From NCBI GenBank assembly GCA_034003625.1, contig JAVEYG010000003.1, positions 124,001 through 188,000 on the forward strand: DNA of 64,000 nt. The letters are read 5' to 3'. The position numbers and the translations under genes were made by a program. This DNA comes from GWE2-42-39 sp034003625. Lineage in GTDB: Bacteria; Bacteroidota; Bacteroidia; Bacteroidales; Prolixibacteraceae. Of the stretch, positions 33,942 to 43,533 are shown piece after piece (positions within the stretch are counted from its first letter, which is position 1; each line of letters starts with the position of its first letter). Below the pieces are notes generated by a model, which was given only the letters and a program-made list of their open reading frames with translations, did not search any database and was not told where the DNA came from.

Positions 33942-35234
33942 ATGAATTTTGTAGAAGATTTACAATGGAGGGGCATGTTGCACGATATGATGCCCGGTAC
34001 CGACGAACAACTGAAAAAAGAAATGACCACCGCATATATCGGCTTCGACCCGACTGCTGATTCGCTGCACATCGGGAGCCTGGCGCCGATCCTTTTGCTG
34101 AAACGGTTTCAAATGGCAGGGCACAAGCCTGTTGCATTGGTTGGCGGGGCTACCGGCATGATCGGCGACCCGACAGGAAAATCGCAGGAGCGGAACCTGC
34201 TGGATGAGGAAACCCTTAAAAAGAACCAGGACGGCATCCGCAAACAACTTGGAAAATTTCTGGAATTCGATACAGGAGAGGCAAACGATGCGCTGATGGT
34301 GAACAATTACGACTGGATGAAAAATTTCAGTTTTCTTGATTTTATCCGCGATGTCGGGAAGCACATTACCGTGAATTATATGATGGCCAAAGACTCCGTG
34401 AAAAAACGTTTGAGCGCCGAATCGAAAACCGGTATGTCGTTTACCGAATTTACGTACCAGTTGGTTCAGGGCTACGATTTTCTTTGGCTATACGATCATC
34501 TGGGATGCAAACTGCAAATGGGGGGTTCCGACCAGTGGGGAAATATTACCACCGGCACGGAACTGATCCGCCGCAAATCGGGAGGAGAAGCTTTCGCCCT
34601 TACCATTCAGTTAATTACCAAAGCCGACGGGAGCAAATTCGGAAAAACCGAATCGGGCAATGTGTGGCTCGACCCGGCACGCACTTCGCCGTATAAATTT
34701 TACCAGTTTTGGCTGAATACATCTGATGAAGATGCCGAACGCTACATCAAAATATTTACCCTTCTTCCGAAAGAAGAAATTGAAGGACTAATCGCAAACC
34801 ATCGCGGAGCTCCGCACGAACGGCTTCTGCAAAAAACGTTGGCAAAAGAAGTAACCTGTCTGGTGCATTCGGAAGCCGACTACGAAATGGCGGTTGAAGC
34901 CTCGCAAATTTTATTCGGACAGGGAACTGCCGAGCAATTGCGCAAACTCGACGAAAATACCTTCCTTTCGGTATTCGAAGGGGTCCCGCAATACAGCATT
35001 TCGAAAGGCGAACTGGAAACAGGGATTAATGTGCTGGATTTGCTGGCCGAAAAAACAGATATTTTTCCGTCGAAAGGCGAACTGCGGCGCACAATAAAAG
35101 GCAATGGGCTCAGCATCAACAAGGATAAGGTAAGCGACGAAGGACTGATCATTGATTCCGGATTCCTGATCGGGGGGAAATACATCCTTCCGCAGAAAGG
35201 GAAAAAGAACTATTTCCTGATCATTGCCGGATAA
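33942..35234 (+). CDS. tyrS: Tyrosyl-tRNA synthetase
   Basis: A 430-residue class I synthetase of TyrRS type. The HIGH-equivalent is SLHIGSL, tyrosine-binding GGATGMIGDPTGKS and GGSDQWGN segments are present, and the KMSKS loop reads KFGKT as in many bacterial TyrRS. The C-terminal ~70 residues form an S4-like RNA-binding domain (SKGELRRTIKGNGLSIN). It charges tRNA-Tyr with tyrosine in the cytoplasm. GC content returns to the genome norm here, in contrast to the array directly upstream. ATG at 33942. Confidence 0.97.
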   Translation: MNFVEDLQWRGMLHDMMPGTDEQLKKEMTTAYIGFDPTADSLHIGSLAPILLLKRFQMAGHKPVALVGGATGMIGDPTGKSQERNLLDEETLKKNQDGIRKQLGKFLEFDTGEANDALMVNNYDWMKNFSFLDFIRDVGKHITVNYMMAKDSVKKRLSAESKTGMSFTEFTYQLVQGYDFLWLYDHLGCKLQMGGSDQWGNITTGTELIRRKSGGEAFALTIQLITKADGSKFGKTESGNVWLDPARTSPYKFYQFWLNTSDEDAERYIKIFTLLPKEEIEGLIANHRGAPHERLLQKTLAKEVTCLVHSEADYEMAVEASQILFGQGTAEQLRKLDENTFLSVFEGVPQYSISKGELETGINVLDLLAEKTDIFPSKGELRRTIKGNGLSINKDKVSDEGLIIDSGFLIGGKYILPQKGKKNYFLIIAG

Positions 35235-35310
35235 ATTTGCTTTATACTCATCTGTAAATACTAAATAACAGAATGTTGCGTTACTGTGGTACGACAATAA
35301 ACCGAATCTT

Positions 35311-36264
35311 ATGAAGGATATTTTTGATAACAGCTTTGTGCTGAAAGTGATCTGGAAATGGAGGATCCATTTAGCCGCAGCAGGCGCCGCGGCCATTATT
35401 TTTGCTGCTGTTTTTTCATCGCCATTTTTCATTGAACCAAAATTCAAATCCGAAGGGCGCCTCTACCCGGCCAATATCGAAACGTATTCTGAAGAATCGG
35501 AAAGCGAACAGATGCTGGAAATATTGAATTCGTACGACATCAAACGCAGGATGGCAGAAACATTCAACCTGGCAGAACGTTATAAAGTAGCCCCCGATGA
35601 TCCGTACTACCGAACCAAAATCCTGAAAAAATATGAAGATCACGTCGATTGCAAGAAAACGGAATACGAATCGGTTGAAATCAAAGTTTTAGATACAGAG
35701 CCGCAGGTTGCCAGTGATATGGTCGACTCAATTATTTCTTTTTACAACCAGAAAGTATATTCGGTAAGGGCCAAACGTTATGCCGAACTGGCCGAAACAT
35801 ACAAACGCGACTACGATTTAAAAGTCGCTGAAGTTGATTCACTGAACAAGCGGATGGAGGTGCTCCGCAAAAATTACGGGCTCCTGAGTTACGAGATACA
35901 AAGCGAACAAACTTCGATGGGGTATATGACCGCATTGGCCGATGGTGCACCCAAATCATCTGTTGAAGAGATAAAAAAAGTGATGGACAACCTCAGCGAA
36001 AAAGGGGGCGAATTTTTTATGATGGAAAAAGAAATGCAGGGGTTGCTGATCATGCGCGACACCTTGCGCAAACGATACGACAAAGCATTAAGCTATTCAA
36101 CACAAAAAGCGACTTTTTCGGCAGTGGTTGAAGAACCGTTTCCCGCTGATAAAAAATCGTACCCTGTACGCTGGCTCATTGTTTTTGTGAGCCTGGTTGC
36201 CACTGAATTTTTAGCGTTGGCGATTGTTTTTGTACTGGAGAAACTGGAAATTACAAAATCCTGA
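35311..36264 (+). CDS. Wzz/GNVR chain-length-determinant-like protein
   Basis: A 317-residue inner-membrane protein with TM helices near the N-terminus (about 23-42) and C-terminus (about 288-308) enclosing a periplasmic coiled-coil region (about 130-260). The order matches polysaccharide co-polymerases of the Wzz/GumC type, with a strand-rich Wzz domain after the first helix. It lacks a cytoplasmic tyrosine-kinase domain. Probably sets chain length or assists export of a surface polysaccharide together with the O-antigen-ligase-type protein encoded next, whose start overlaps or directly follows its end. Confidence 0.8.
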   Translation: MKDIFDNSFVLKVIWKWRIHLAAAGAAAIIFAAVFSSPFFIEPKFKSEGRLYPANIETYSEESESEQMLEILNSYDIKRRMAETFNLAERYKVAPDDPYYRTKILKKYEDHVDCKKTEYESVEIKVLDTEPQVASDMVDSIISFYNQKVYSVRAKRYAELAETYKRDYDLKVAEVDSLNKRMEVLRKNYGLLSYEIQSEQTSMGYMTALADGAPKSSVEEIKKVMDNLSEKGGEFFMMEKEMQGLLIMRDTLRKRYDKALSYSTQKATFSAVVEEPFPADKKSYPVRWLIVFVSLVATEFLALAIVFVLEKLEITKS

Positions 36265-36268
36265 TATT

Positions 36269-37714
36269 TTGTTGGGCAAGCGACAAAAAATAGCTCTGTT
36301 TTATGGTGTTTCCGCGTTGTTCATATTCCTCAATATGGTCTTTTTGATTAAACGGGAAACCATACTGGCGGCTGCCTTACCCTTCGCACTGCTGGTTGTT
36401 TTGCTGGCCTTTTATAAGCTTAACTGGCTTTTGCTGCTGATTACTTTTTGTACGCCGCTGTCGCTGCCCCTCAGTGAATTGTTTCCGAACCTTCCATTCG
36501 ATATGTTCCTGCCCACCGAACCCTTATTGGCCGGGGTGATGATTTTGTTCGTTTTTAAACTGATTGAAACCGGCGGCATGGAACGCGACATTGTGAAACA
36601 CCCGGTTTCTATGGCTATTTATTTTTATCTGGGCTGGATGCTGATAACCAGTTTTACCAGTACCATGCCGGTTGTATCGCTCAAATTCTGGTTGTCGAAA
36701 ATCTGGTTTATCGCTGCTTTTTATTTCCTCGGAATATACCTTTTCCGCGATTTCAAAAATATTTACCGGTTTGTAGGTTTGTATGCCGGCGCTTTTATTA
36801 TCGTTATTTTTTACGCATGGTCGCGGCATCTCAGTTACGGGTTTCATAATGATCAGGCGGCTCATTTTGTGATGAACCCGTTTTACAAAGACCATACTTC
36901 ATACGGGGCCATGCTCGCATTTTTTGTTCCCTTTCTGACGGGGCTTTCCTTTTCAAGACAGATAAAGGCCAATTATCGTTTGCTTGCTTTTTCCGGCTTG
37001 GTCCTTTTTCTTGCAGCGCTTGTTTTGTCGTACAGCCGGGCGGCCTGGCTTAGTTTGATCACAGCGATGGGTATCTGGCTTATTTTTAAGCTAAAAATCA
37101 GGTTCCGTCCTTTGATTATCACGACGATTTCGCTGGTTAGTTTTACCGTGCTTTTCCAGTCGCAGATACTAATGTTTCTTGAACGCAACGACCAGGAATC
37201 GTCGGCCAACCTGGCTGCCCACTTGTCGTCGATGACCAATATTTCGTCTGATGCCTCTAACCTGGAACGAATCAACCGATGGAACTGTGCCATCCGGATG
37301 TTCGAAGAAAAACCGGTTTTTGGTTGGGGGCCGGGAACGTATATGTTTCAATATGCACCTTTTCAGCTTACCCGCCTGAGGACAATAATCAGCACCAATT
37401 CAGCCGACAGGGGCAATGCGCACAGCGAATACTTAGGGCCGCTGGCCGAGTCGGGGGTACTGGGACTGCTGAGTTTCCTGGTTCTATTGGTAACGGTTTT
37501 TTATGTGGCTGTGCATGTGTATATGCGTACCGGCAGGGCCGAAATAAAGCTTATCGTCCTTTCGTCGGTCATCGGGTTAAGTACTTATTTTTCACACGGA
37601 TTCCTGAATAATTTCTTAGATACCGATAAGGCATCGGTTCCGTTCTGGGGTTTTATAGCCATGATCGTGATGCTTGATATGTACACCCGGAAAGAACTTT
37701 CTGAAAGCGGATAG
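36269..37714 (+). CDS. O-antigen ligase/polymerase-like membrane protein
   Basis: A protein of about 481 residues with ten or more TM helices and the Wzy/WaaL signature region: SYSRAAWLSLITAMGIW, then a large periplasmic loop with ERINRWNCAIRMFEEKPVFGWGPGTYM and NAHSEYLGPLAESGVLG. These match the O-antigen ligase (Wzy_C) family, which joins or polymerises surface glycans. The start is uncertain: the frame opens at a TTG (36224) inside the Wzz-like gene, other TTG codons lie at 36269 and 36272, and the first ATG (36335) would cut the first helix. 36269 is used as a compromise. Confidence 0.82.
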   Translation: MLGKRQKIALFYGVSALFIFLNMVFLIKRETILAAALPFALLVVLLAFYKLNWLLLLITFCTPLSLPLSELFPNLPFDMFLPTEPLLAGVMILFVFKLIETGGMERDIVKHPVSMAIYFYLGWMLITSFTSTMPVVSLKFWLSKIWFIAAFYFLGIYLFRDFKNIYRFVGLYAGAFIIVIFYAWSRHLSYGFHNDQAAHFVMNPFYKDHTSYGAMLAFFVPFLTGLSFSRQIKANYRLLAFSGLVLFLAALVLSYSRAAWLSLITAMGIWLIFKLKIRFRPLIITTISLVSFTVLFQSQILMFLERNDQESSANLAAHLSSMTNISSDASNLERINRWNCAIRMFEEKPVFGWGPGTYMFQYAPFQLTRLRTIISTNSADRGNAHSEYLGPLAESGVLGLLSFLVLLVTVFYVAVHVYMRTGRAEIKLIVLSSVIGLSTYFSHGFLNNFLDTDKASVPFWGFIAMIVMLDMYTRKELSESG

Positions 37715-37801
37715 GCCAGACTTGGAGCGACGCGTACAGGTGGGGAAATTTTTAGTTCCCATTGACTCATGTAGTTAAAAGCCGTATCGTTTTTATGAAA
37801 T

Positions 37802-37827
37802 AAAAAAGCCCCCGTCCCGGAGGCTTA
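37802..37827 (-). terminator. Terminator after efp
   Basis: AAGCCCCCG (37806-37814) pairs with CGGAGGCTT (37818-37826) with one mismatch across a 3-base loop, followed on the minus strand by TTTTTTATTT. It lies 24 bases after the efp stop codon. Confidence 0.7.
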
Positions 37828-37849
37828 GCTATACTTTCAGTGCGGAGGA

Positions 37850-38419
37850 TTATTTTTTCACTCGTTCGCTGTACGAACGGTCCCGGGTATCAACCTTGAG
37901 GATTTCGCCTGCCTGAATAAACATTGGCACCATAATTTCGGCGCCTGTTTCCAGTGTGGCGGGTTTCAATGCGGTTGAACTGGCAGTATTTCCTTTTTCC
38001 CCCTCAATGGTATGGGTAACTTCCAATTCCACAAAAGGAGGGAGTTCGGCTGTGAGCGGAGTTTCTGTTTCGGCATGAAAGTTAATCTCGATAATCTGCC
38101 CTTCTTTCATCAGATCGGCATTCTCGATCAAGCCATCCATAATGGAAATTTGGTCGAAAGTCTCGGTATTCATAAAATTGAACCCCATTTCATCTTTATA
38201 CAAATACTGGTATGGACGACGTTCAATACGGACTACATCTATTTTCACGCCCGAAGTGAATGTATTGTCGATTACCTTTCCGGTTTTTATATTTTTCAGT
38301 TTTGTACGTACAAAAGCCGGACCTTTGCCTGGTTTAACATGCTGGAATTGCACAATGGAATAAAACTGACCGTTAAAATCGATGGTCATCCCGTTTTTGA
38401 AATCTGCAGTAGTTGCCAT
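37850..38419 (-). CDS. efp: Translation elongation factor P
   Basis: A 189-residue three-domain EF-P. The N-terminal KOW-like domain holds the tip loop KPGKGPAFVRTKLKN, with the lysine that is modified in many bacteria; the OB domains end in GAEIMVPMFIQAGEILKVDTRDRSYSERV (read in parts). EF-P relieves ribosome stalling at consecutive prolines. No PoxA/EpmA or YmfI modification gene is in the window. A -7 box lies 35 bases upstream. Confidence 0.97.
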   Translation of the reverse strand: MATTADFKNGMTIDFNGQFYSIVQFQHVKPGKGPAFVRTKLKNIKTGKVIDNTFTSGVKIDVVRIERRPYQYLYKDEMGFNFMNTETFDQISIMDGLIENADLMKEGQIIEINFHAETETPLTAELPPFVELEVTHTIEGEKGNTASSTALKPATLETGAEIMVPMFIQAGEILKVDTRDRSYSERVKK

Positions 38420-38454
38420 TATCTTGTTTTTATATTGATTTTGAAATTCGCTGC

Positions 38455-38462
38455 AAAAATAA
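38455..38462 (-). promoter_or_regulatory. -7 box for efp
   Basis: TATTTTTG on the minus strand (38462-38455) matches TAnnTTTG exactly, 35 bases before the efp start codon. Confidence 0.5.
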
Positions 38463-38674
38463 ATAAATATTGCAGAATCAGGTACTTCGGTAAAAATTTT
38501 TGGTATTTGTGGATTACGGGCAGAAAAACAAATGGTTTTTAAGAATTTTTGAGGCTATATTTTTCTGTTTGCCGGCATAAAGATCGATAGCCCGAATTCG
38601 TTCCAGCCCCTTTTATCCGGCAGGTTTTAACGTAGCGTATGCTCCCGGAAGGATAATGTCTTCTTTCCGGTATT

Positions 38675-39406
38675 TCATCTTTTTTGTGGCCTCCCTTTTA
38701 TTTGGTATTCCTGAAGTTCGCATTTCACAGCGCCTATTTTCATTTCAAATTCCATATACACAGGCAGGCGGTGGTGATCGTTGGTAATATAAAATTTCAA
38801 CCCGTCGTCGCGTTCAAGTACTTTTCCTTTTTTGATAACCGGCGCCACCACGATACATTCCTTCCGGCCCAGTACTGTTTGAATAGTTCCCATACCAATG
38901 TAGTTGACCCGCATCATGAAAATGTCTTCATCATGGCTGACCGGCATTTCAACAGTGCCTTTCCGTTTTAACTGGTCGAGGAACCCGGGCCTGCGCATGT
39001 AAAAAAACAGGCCAAGAATATCGACCATGTTATTGGGGGCAACCATTGTGCCCGAGCGTTTGCTGATGATCGAGTCGTTTTCATTGTTGAAAATGATTTC
39101 GTTGTAATAACGGTACTTTCGCTCTTTTATATTGCGTACCGACTTCAACGGCAAACGGGTCCTCGCATCGACAATGCTTTCGTAAACGTCATCTACCCTG
39201 TACAGTTTATCGGCAATGCCGGTAGTCCGGGCACGAAGATAATGGTGAACGGCTTTTTTGGACTGAAAAACCGTATCGTTTGATTCCAGTATTACTTCGC
39301 CGCCATGAATAAACCCATACCGTAACAGGTATTCCATTCTTTCTGTCGGCTGCGATCGGGCAGTAAAGAAACCGGCGATAAATATCAGTATAAAATATTT
39401 TTTCAT
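38675..39406 (-). CDS. DUF3108 secreted protein
   Basis: A 243-residue protein with a signal peptide (MKKYFILIFIAGFFTARSQ) and a DUF3108 domain: YLLRYGFIHGGEVILE near the start, LPLKSVRNIKERKYRYYNE, and YFYMRR-type FFYMRRPGF. DUF3108 proteins are periplasmic or outer-membrane-associated with a beta-rich lipocalin-like fold of unknown ligand. Its ATG overlaps the tsaB stop by 4 bases, so it is expressed with tsaB although no functional link is evident. Confidence 0.88.
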   Translation of the reverse strand: MKKYFILIFIAGFFTARSQPTERMEYLLRYGFIHGGEVILESNDTVFQSKKAVHHYLRARTTGIADKLYRVDDVYESIVDARTRLPLKSVRNIKERKYRYYNEIIFNNENDSIISKRSGTMVAPNNMVDILGLFFYMRRPGFLDQLKRKGTVEMPVSHDEDIFMMRVNYIGMGTIQTVLGRKECIVVAPVIKKGKVLERDDGLKFYITNDHHRLPVYMEFEMKIGAVKCELQEYQIKGRPQKR

Positions 39407-40125
39407 TTTCCGATGACATTGTTTTTTGGTATCGTTGCCACGAAATCCTTTAAGTAGAAAGGTTCAAAATAAGCAACGTCCTCAAAATGCTTTTTAGTAT
39501 ATGCCCCGTAAGCCGGCTCACACATCCATGCAGCCGAGGCATATACATCATCCAGGAACAACGCATTCGGATGACTGAGTTTTGCTTTACATTTCATGGC
39601 TCCATTTCCAAAGAAAACAATCGGGTTCTCCTGAAGTTCGTCATAAAATGAACCTTCGGTAATTATTTTTGCCGAAACCGGTTCCACTTCTGTGCCATTT
39701 TGATCTAAAAGGCAGGTGTACACTTCCATGCGGCGGGCGTCCATCATGGGACAAAACAACGGTTTCCCTTCCGGGGGGAAAACCTTTTCTGAAAAATCAC
39801 GAATTACTTTCAGGGCCATTGCTTTTAGGGTACTGACCGCGATCAAGGGAATGTGACCGGCATAGCAGAAGCCTTTGGCCGCGGAAACGCCGATGCGCAA
39901 GCCCGTATATGAGCCGGGCCCCATGCTGACAGCCACCGCGTCGATATCCCCTGGCGTAACCTTATTTGCAGCCAATACCTGTTCAATAAAAGTCGTCAGC
40001 AAACGGGCATGGTTTTGCCCTTTCCGGTCTTCTTTTAGGTCAATTAACCTGCCATTTACAGAAAGGGCCACACTGCATACTTCAGTGGAACTTTCAAGGA
40101 TCAGTATTCGTGTTGTTTCCTTCAT
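39403..40125 (-). CDS. tsaB: tRNA threonylcarbamoyladenosine biosynthesis protein TsaB
   Basis: A 240-residue ASKHA-fold protein. LILESSTEVCSVALS starts the fold and AVSMGPGSYTGLRIGVSAAKG is the TsaB family signature; the C-terminal half is shortened as usual for TsaB versus TsaD. TsaB dimerises with TsaD and TsaE to make t6A at position 37 of ANN-decoding tRNAs. ATG at 40125 (MKETTR) is preferred; an upstream in-frame ATG at 40146 adds 7 residues. Overlaps the DUF3108 gene. Confidence 0.93.
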   Translation of the reverse strand: MKETTRILILESSTEVCSVALSVNGRLIDLKEDRKGQNHARLLTTFIEQVLAANKVTPGDIDAVAVSMGPGSYTGLRIGVSAAKGFCYAGHIPLIAVSTLKAMALKVIRDFSEKVFPPEGKPLFCPMMDARRMEVYTCLLDQNGTEVEPVSAKIITEGSFYDELQENPIVFFGNGAMKCKAKLSHPNALFLDDVYASAAWMCEPAYGAYTKKHFEDVAYFEPFYLKDFVATIPKNNVIGK

Positions 40126-40303
40126 AAGAGATACACATGCCTCCAATTAATTCTCCACAAAAATAGAGATATTAACAAACTTTCGGCAAAAGCATCGGGG
40201 AATGTTGGCAGCGATGTTAGATTGTTTGTATTTAAACGGAAAGGCAATAGGGATGTTAATGTATTTTTTTCTACTTTTATGTGCATAAAATGAACAAATA
40301 GGT

Positions 40304-41059
40304 ATGTATCACACGGTAATTATTGACGATGACATACTGGCCAGGAGGGTTTTAAAACGCATTCTGGAACAAAATTTTAAGGAAATTGAAATCGCAGGAG
40401 AAGCCGACTCGGTTACATCAGGAATTGAATTGATTGAGAATGTTGAACCCGATTTGGTATTCTTAGATATTGAAATGCCCGATGGGACCGGTTTTAGTTT
40501 GATTGAACAGCTTGAAAATGTGAATTTTAAACTGGTGTTTACTACTTCCTACAGCGACTATGCGATTACCGCATTTAAATATTCGGCTTTCGATTATATT
40601 GTGAAACCGGTATTGCTCGAAAATGTAAAATCGACGATTAAACGGATCAACGATATTCCGGTGTTGCACGAAAAACAACGGGTGGAAATATTAAAAAACA
40701 ATCTTACCCGGCGGGAACCTGACCGTGAGGCGACCATTGCCCTTCCCGAGATGAATGGCTTTTCGATTGTGAAAGTGAAAGATATTGTCCGCTGTGAAGG
40801 AGAACGCAATTATTCCCGCATTTTTTTCCGCGAGGGCAAATCGGTATTGGTCAGCCGCACGCTCCTTGAATTCGATAACCTCTTAGTGCCGCATGGCTTT
40901 TACCGTATCCACCGTTCCCATCTGATAAACCTGAAAGATGTGACCAAATTTATGAAGACCGACGGGGGGATTGTCGAAATGTCTGACAAGTCGCAGCTAC
41001 GGGTTTCCCCGAAATTCAAAGACGAACTACTGAACCTTTTGTTGAACAGCAAATTGTAA
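40304..41059 (+). CDS. LytTR-family response regulator
   Basis: A 251-residue regulator with an N-terminal receiver (D55 region: DLVFLDIEMPDGTG; lysine in DYIVKPV) and a C-terminal LytTR DNA-binding domain (IVRCEGERNYSRIFF, PHGFYRIHRSHLINL). LytTR regulators control envelope, motility or virulence genes in response to 7TM or 5TM kinases. No kinase is adjacent, so it is an orphan in this window. ATG at 40304. Confidence 0.93.
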   Translation: MYHTVIIDDDILARRVLKRILEQNFKEIEIAGEADSVTSGIELIENVEPDLVFLDIEMPDGTGFSLIEQLENVNFKLVFTTSYSDYAITAFKYSAFDYIVKPVLLENVKSTIKRINDIPVLHEKQRVEILKNNLTRREPDREATIALPEMNGFSIVKVKDIVRCEGERNYSRIFFREGKSVLVSRTLLEFDNLLVPHGFYRIHRSHLINLKDVTKFMKTDGGIVEMSDKSQLRVSPKFKDELLNLLLNSKL

Positions 41060-41140
41060 GCCGGCACAGGAGTTTTCAGGTTCCGGTTGTGTGCGAGAAT
41101 GAAATTTTGAGCTTCATCCCTGCGAGGTTTTTATCTGCTT

Positions 41141-42046
41141 TTATTGTTCTTCCAGCCCGATAACAGCCATTGTTTCGTGCGATTCGCCTTGCCCGAGATG
41201 GATCGTGTCTTCAAAGGCGTTCACGGTTTCCACGCAAACAAATGTCAGGTAGCCATCGTCGGGCAAGTCGGCCATTTTCGAGCAGGTTTCTTCACCGGGG
41301 TTCCAAACGGTGGTTACCCGGCTGCCCGATTTTTCCACACGTATTTTTCTTCTGAAAACAGGGTCTTCAATTACAGAAGCTGTTTCCGTATTAAAATAAT
41401 GTCGGGTTTCGGGTTGAAGTATCTGTAATTTTTCCGTTTCCTGAAAACCGTCGCTTCCGTCAAGCTGGTTGTGATAAGCCGTGTTTTGCAGGCCGGCTAT
41501 CGAAATGTTGTCGATCAGCGACAGGTTGAAATACGAATGCAATGCACCACTGTAATCGAACGGCCCGCCCGAAGTATTCGTCACTTTCAGCGTAGTTGTC
41601 AGTGTCCGCCCGACGGTAATATTCATTTCGGCACAGAAATCGTATGGCCAGTATGCCTTTGTTTCATCCGAAGAGCAGAGTTGTAGGCGTACAAGTGTTT
41701 CACCGTTGGGCAGGGAGGCTGTTTCTGCAACATCCCAGTACATTAAGCGGGCAAAGCCGTGCATCGGTTTCCCTGGGTCGGTTTTGTGCGGCCCGAACCA
41801 CGGGAAACAAACCGGAATGCCGCCACGGATCGGAAAACCTACCTGGAAATTACTTTGCGGGCTCATCCATAAAATGTCCATCGTATGGTGGGGCCTGAAA
41901 CTGGTGACATGTGCCCCGTAGAGGCAAATATCGGCATCGGCAAACTTGTTCGACACAGTTATAAAAACAAGTTCGTATTCTAATGCTGCAAATCCTACTT
42001 CGCCTTCAATGCTGAACCGCTCGTCCAGTTGGTCAATATCAATCAT
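41141..42046 (-). CDS. D-hexose-6-phosphate mutarotase / aldose 1-epimerase-like
   Basis: A 301-residue galactose-mutarotase-fold protein of the YeaD type. Signature stretches are RGGIPVCFPWFGPH, PMHGFARLMYWDV with the catalytic histidine, ALHSYFNLSLIDNISIAGL, and TVWNPGEETCSKMADLPDDG with the catalytic glutamate region. These enzymes interconvert alpha and beta hexose 6-phosphates in the cytoplasm. Single gene on the minus strand, ATG at 42046. Confidence 0.93.
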   Translation of the reverse strand: MIDIDQLDERFSIEGEVGFAALEYELVFITVSNKFADADICLYGAHVTSFRPHHTMDILWMSPQSNFQVGFPIRGGIPVCFPWFGPHKTDPGKPMHGFARLMYWDVAETASLPNGETLVRLQLCSSDETKAYWPYDFCAEMNITVGRTLTTTLKVTNTSGGPFDYSGALHSYFNLSLIDNISIAGLQNTAYHNQLDGSDGFQETEKLQILQPETRHYFNTETASVIEDPVFRRKIRVEKSGSRVTTVWNPGEETCSKMADLPDDGYLTFVCVETVNAFEDTIHLGQGESHETMAVIGLEEQ

Positions 42047-42143
42047 GATTCATCGGTTTGAATGGTTAATGTTTTCAGGTTATAACGAAAAATGCGGTTT
42101 TTGTTATTGCCCACGCAAGGTAATATTTTTAGGAAAGAATCCG

Positions 42144-42527
42144 TTATTTTAATGCGGGTTTTGTAAGCGACCAGTGTGTGTGGATAATTTTCCATTCCCC
42201 GTCGGTTTCAAGCCGGAACACTTCGGTACAATTCCATTTGTAAACTTTGTCGCCAACAAATGAATGCAAGTTATAGGTTAAAACAGCCATTTCGTTTGTT
42301 GCCTGAACCAAAGGATTGACCATTTCATACCGGTCGACTTTGATCTGCCCTTTGGCTGGTTCATATAATTTGATCAGGGCATCCAGCCCGTCGAGCCGTT
42401 TCTCAATTAACGGATCGAAATAAGTCACGTCTTTGGCTGATAACTCAATGAACCCTGCAGGGTTCCCATGATTCCATTGTGCGAGGGCAGTTTTTTCTAA
42501 TCCTGTAATTTTCTCCTGAATAGTCAT
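42144..42527 (-). CDS. SnoaL/DUF4440-type NTF2-fold protein
   Basis: A 127-residue protein with the NTF2-like fold pattern: ALAQWNHGNPAGFIELSAKDVTYFDP at the start and a KWNCTEVFRLETDGEWKIIHTHWS end that is typical of DUF4440/SnoaL-like proteins. Some members are polyketide cyclases or hydrolases, others only bind ligands; no catalytic residues can be assigned. It lies downstream of pgeF on the same strand after 173 bases. ATG at 42527. Confidence 0.8.
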   Translation of the reverse strand: MTIQEKITGLEKTALAQWNHGNPAGFIELSAKDVTYFDPLIEKRLDGLDALIKLYEPAKGQIKVDRYEMVNPLVQATNEMAVLTYNLHSFVGDKVYKWNCTEVFRLETDGEWKIIHTHWSLTKPALK

Positions 42528-42700
42528 TTTTTCTTGTGCTAAACCATTGTCGTGTGAATTAAAATGAAGATTGTGAGTGTTTTTCTTATTGCTGATAAAT
42601 TTTGAGTTCTTATTTTTTTTATAATCGAACTTAATCCAACAACAGGTAATAATTTGTCATTGGTAAAAGCCGGATCAATCACGTATCTGCCGCCCGGGGA

Positions 42701-43474
42701 TCAGTTCAGCATGAGACAACTGGCCATACGCCCGGTATTGGCGCCGTCGCGGCGGGCCGAGAAAAACAAGTTTTCCAGTTCGTATGAGCACATGCCGATT
42801 AATTCGATATTTCCTGCTTTCACACCGCTTTCGGTGAGCAATGTCCGGTTTGCTTCCCACAGGTCGAAGAATGCCTTCCCGTCGCGTACCGAGGGGACCA
42901 ACAGTTCGGTGTAGTTCGCAAATTGGCCAATGACGAGGCGGACCACGTCTTCGCCCACTTCGTAAGCATATTTGTAGATTGACGGACCGATGCCTGCCTT
43001 TATATTTTCCGGACAGCACCCAAATTCACGGGACATCCGCTCTATGGTTTTTTTGACCAGCTTGTCCACGGTTCCGCGCCAGCCTGCATGTACTACGCCA
43101 ATTACCTGCTCTATCGGGTCGAACAGCAGCACCGGCACGCAATCAGCCGTCTGAACAGCAATACAAAGCCCTTTCCGGTTGGTGATCAGGGCATCCTTCC
43201 CTTCCATGTCTTTCATTGTCGTTTCTTCGGTCACCACCTCAATCAGGTCTGAATGGGTTTGTTTTGGAAAATAGATTTGCCCGGTTGCGGTTTCCATTGC
43301 TTTTGAGAGTTCTTTCCGGTATTCCTTCCACGGATAATCGCAGGATTCTGAAAATCTGGGCTTTTGTCCGGTTCTCCAGCCCTCTTTGGTAGTAATGCAA
43401 TGCCTGAGCCCCTGTTCCTTACGGAAGATATCAAATTGCAATACCGCCAGACTGCCAAAATTTGTCTTTCGCAT
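42701..43474 (-). CDS. pgeF: Peptidoglycan editing factor PgeF (laccase-domain protein)
   Basis: A 257-residue YfiH/PgeF (DUF152) protein. The metal and active-site residues appear in FPKQTHSDLI, TADCVPVLLFDP and GVVHAGWRGTVDKL; the conserved histidines and cysteine are all present. PgeF removes wrongly incorporated residues from muropeptides during cell-wall synthesis, and related proteins show purine nucleoside phosphorylase/adenosine deaminase activity. ATG at 43474. Confidence 0.93.
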   Translation of the reverse strand: MRKTNFGSLAVLQFDIFRKEQGLRHCITTKEGWRTGQKPRFSESCDYPWKEYRKELSKAMETATGQIYFPKQTHSDLIEVVTEETTMKDMEGKDALITNRKGLCIAVQTADCVPVLLFDPIEQVIGVVHAGWRGTVDKLVKKTIERMSREFGCCPENIKAGIGPSIYKYAYEVGEDVVRLVIGQFANYTELLVPSVRDGKAFFDLWEANRTLLTESGVKAGNIELIGMCSYELENLFFSARRDGANTGRMASCLMLN

Positions 43475-43533
43475 GAGAGTGTTTTTTCATAAATAAGGAA
43501 TTTCAAAACTATGAAATTTTATTTTGAAAAAAA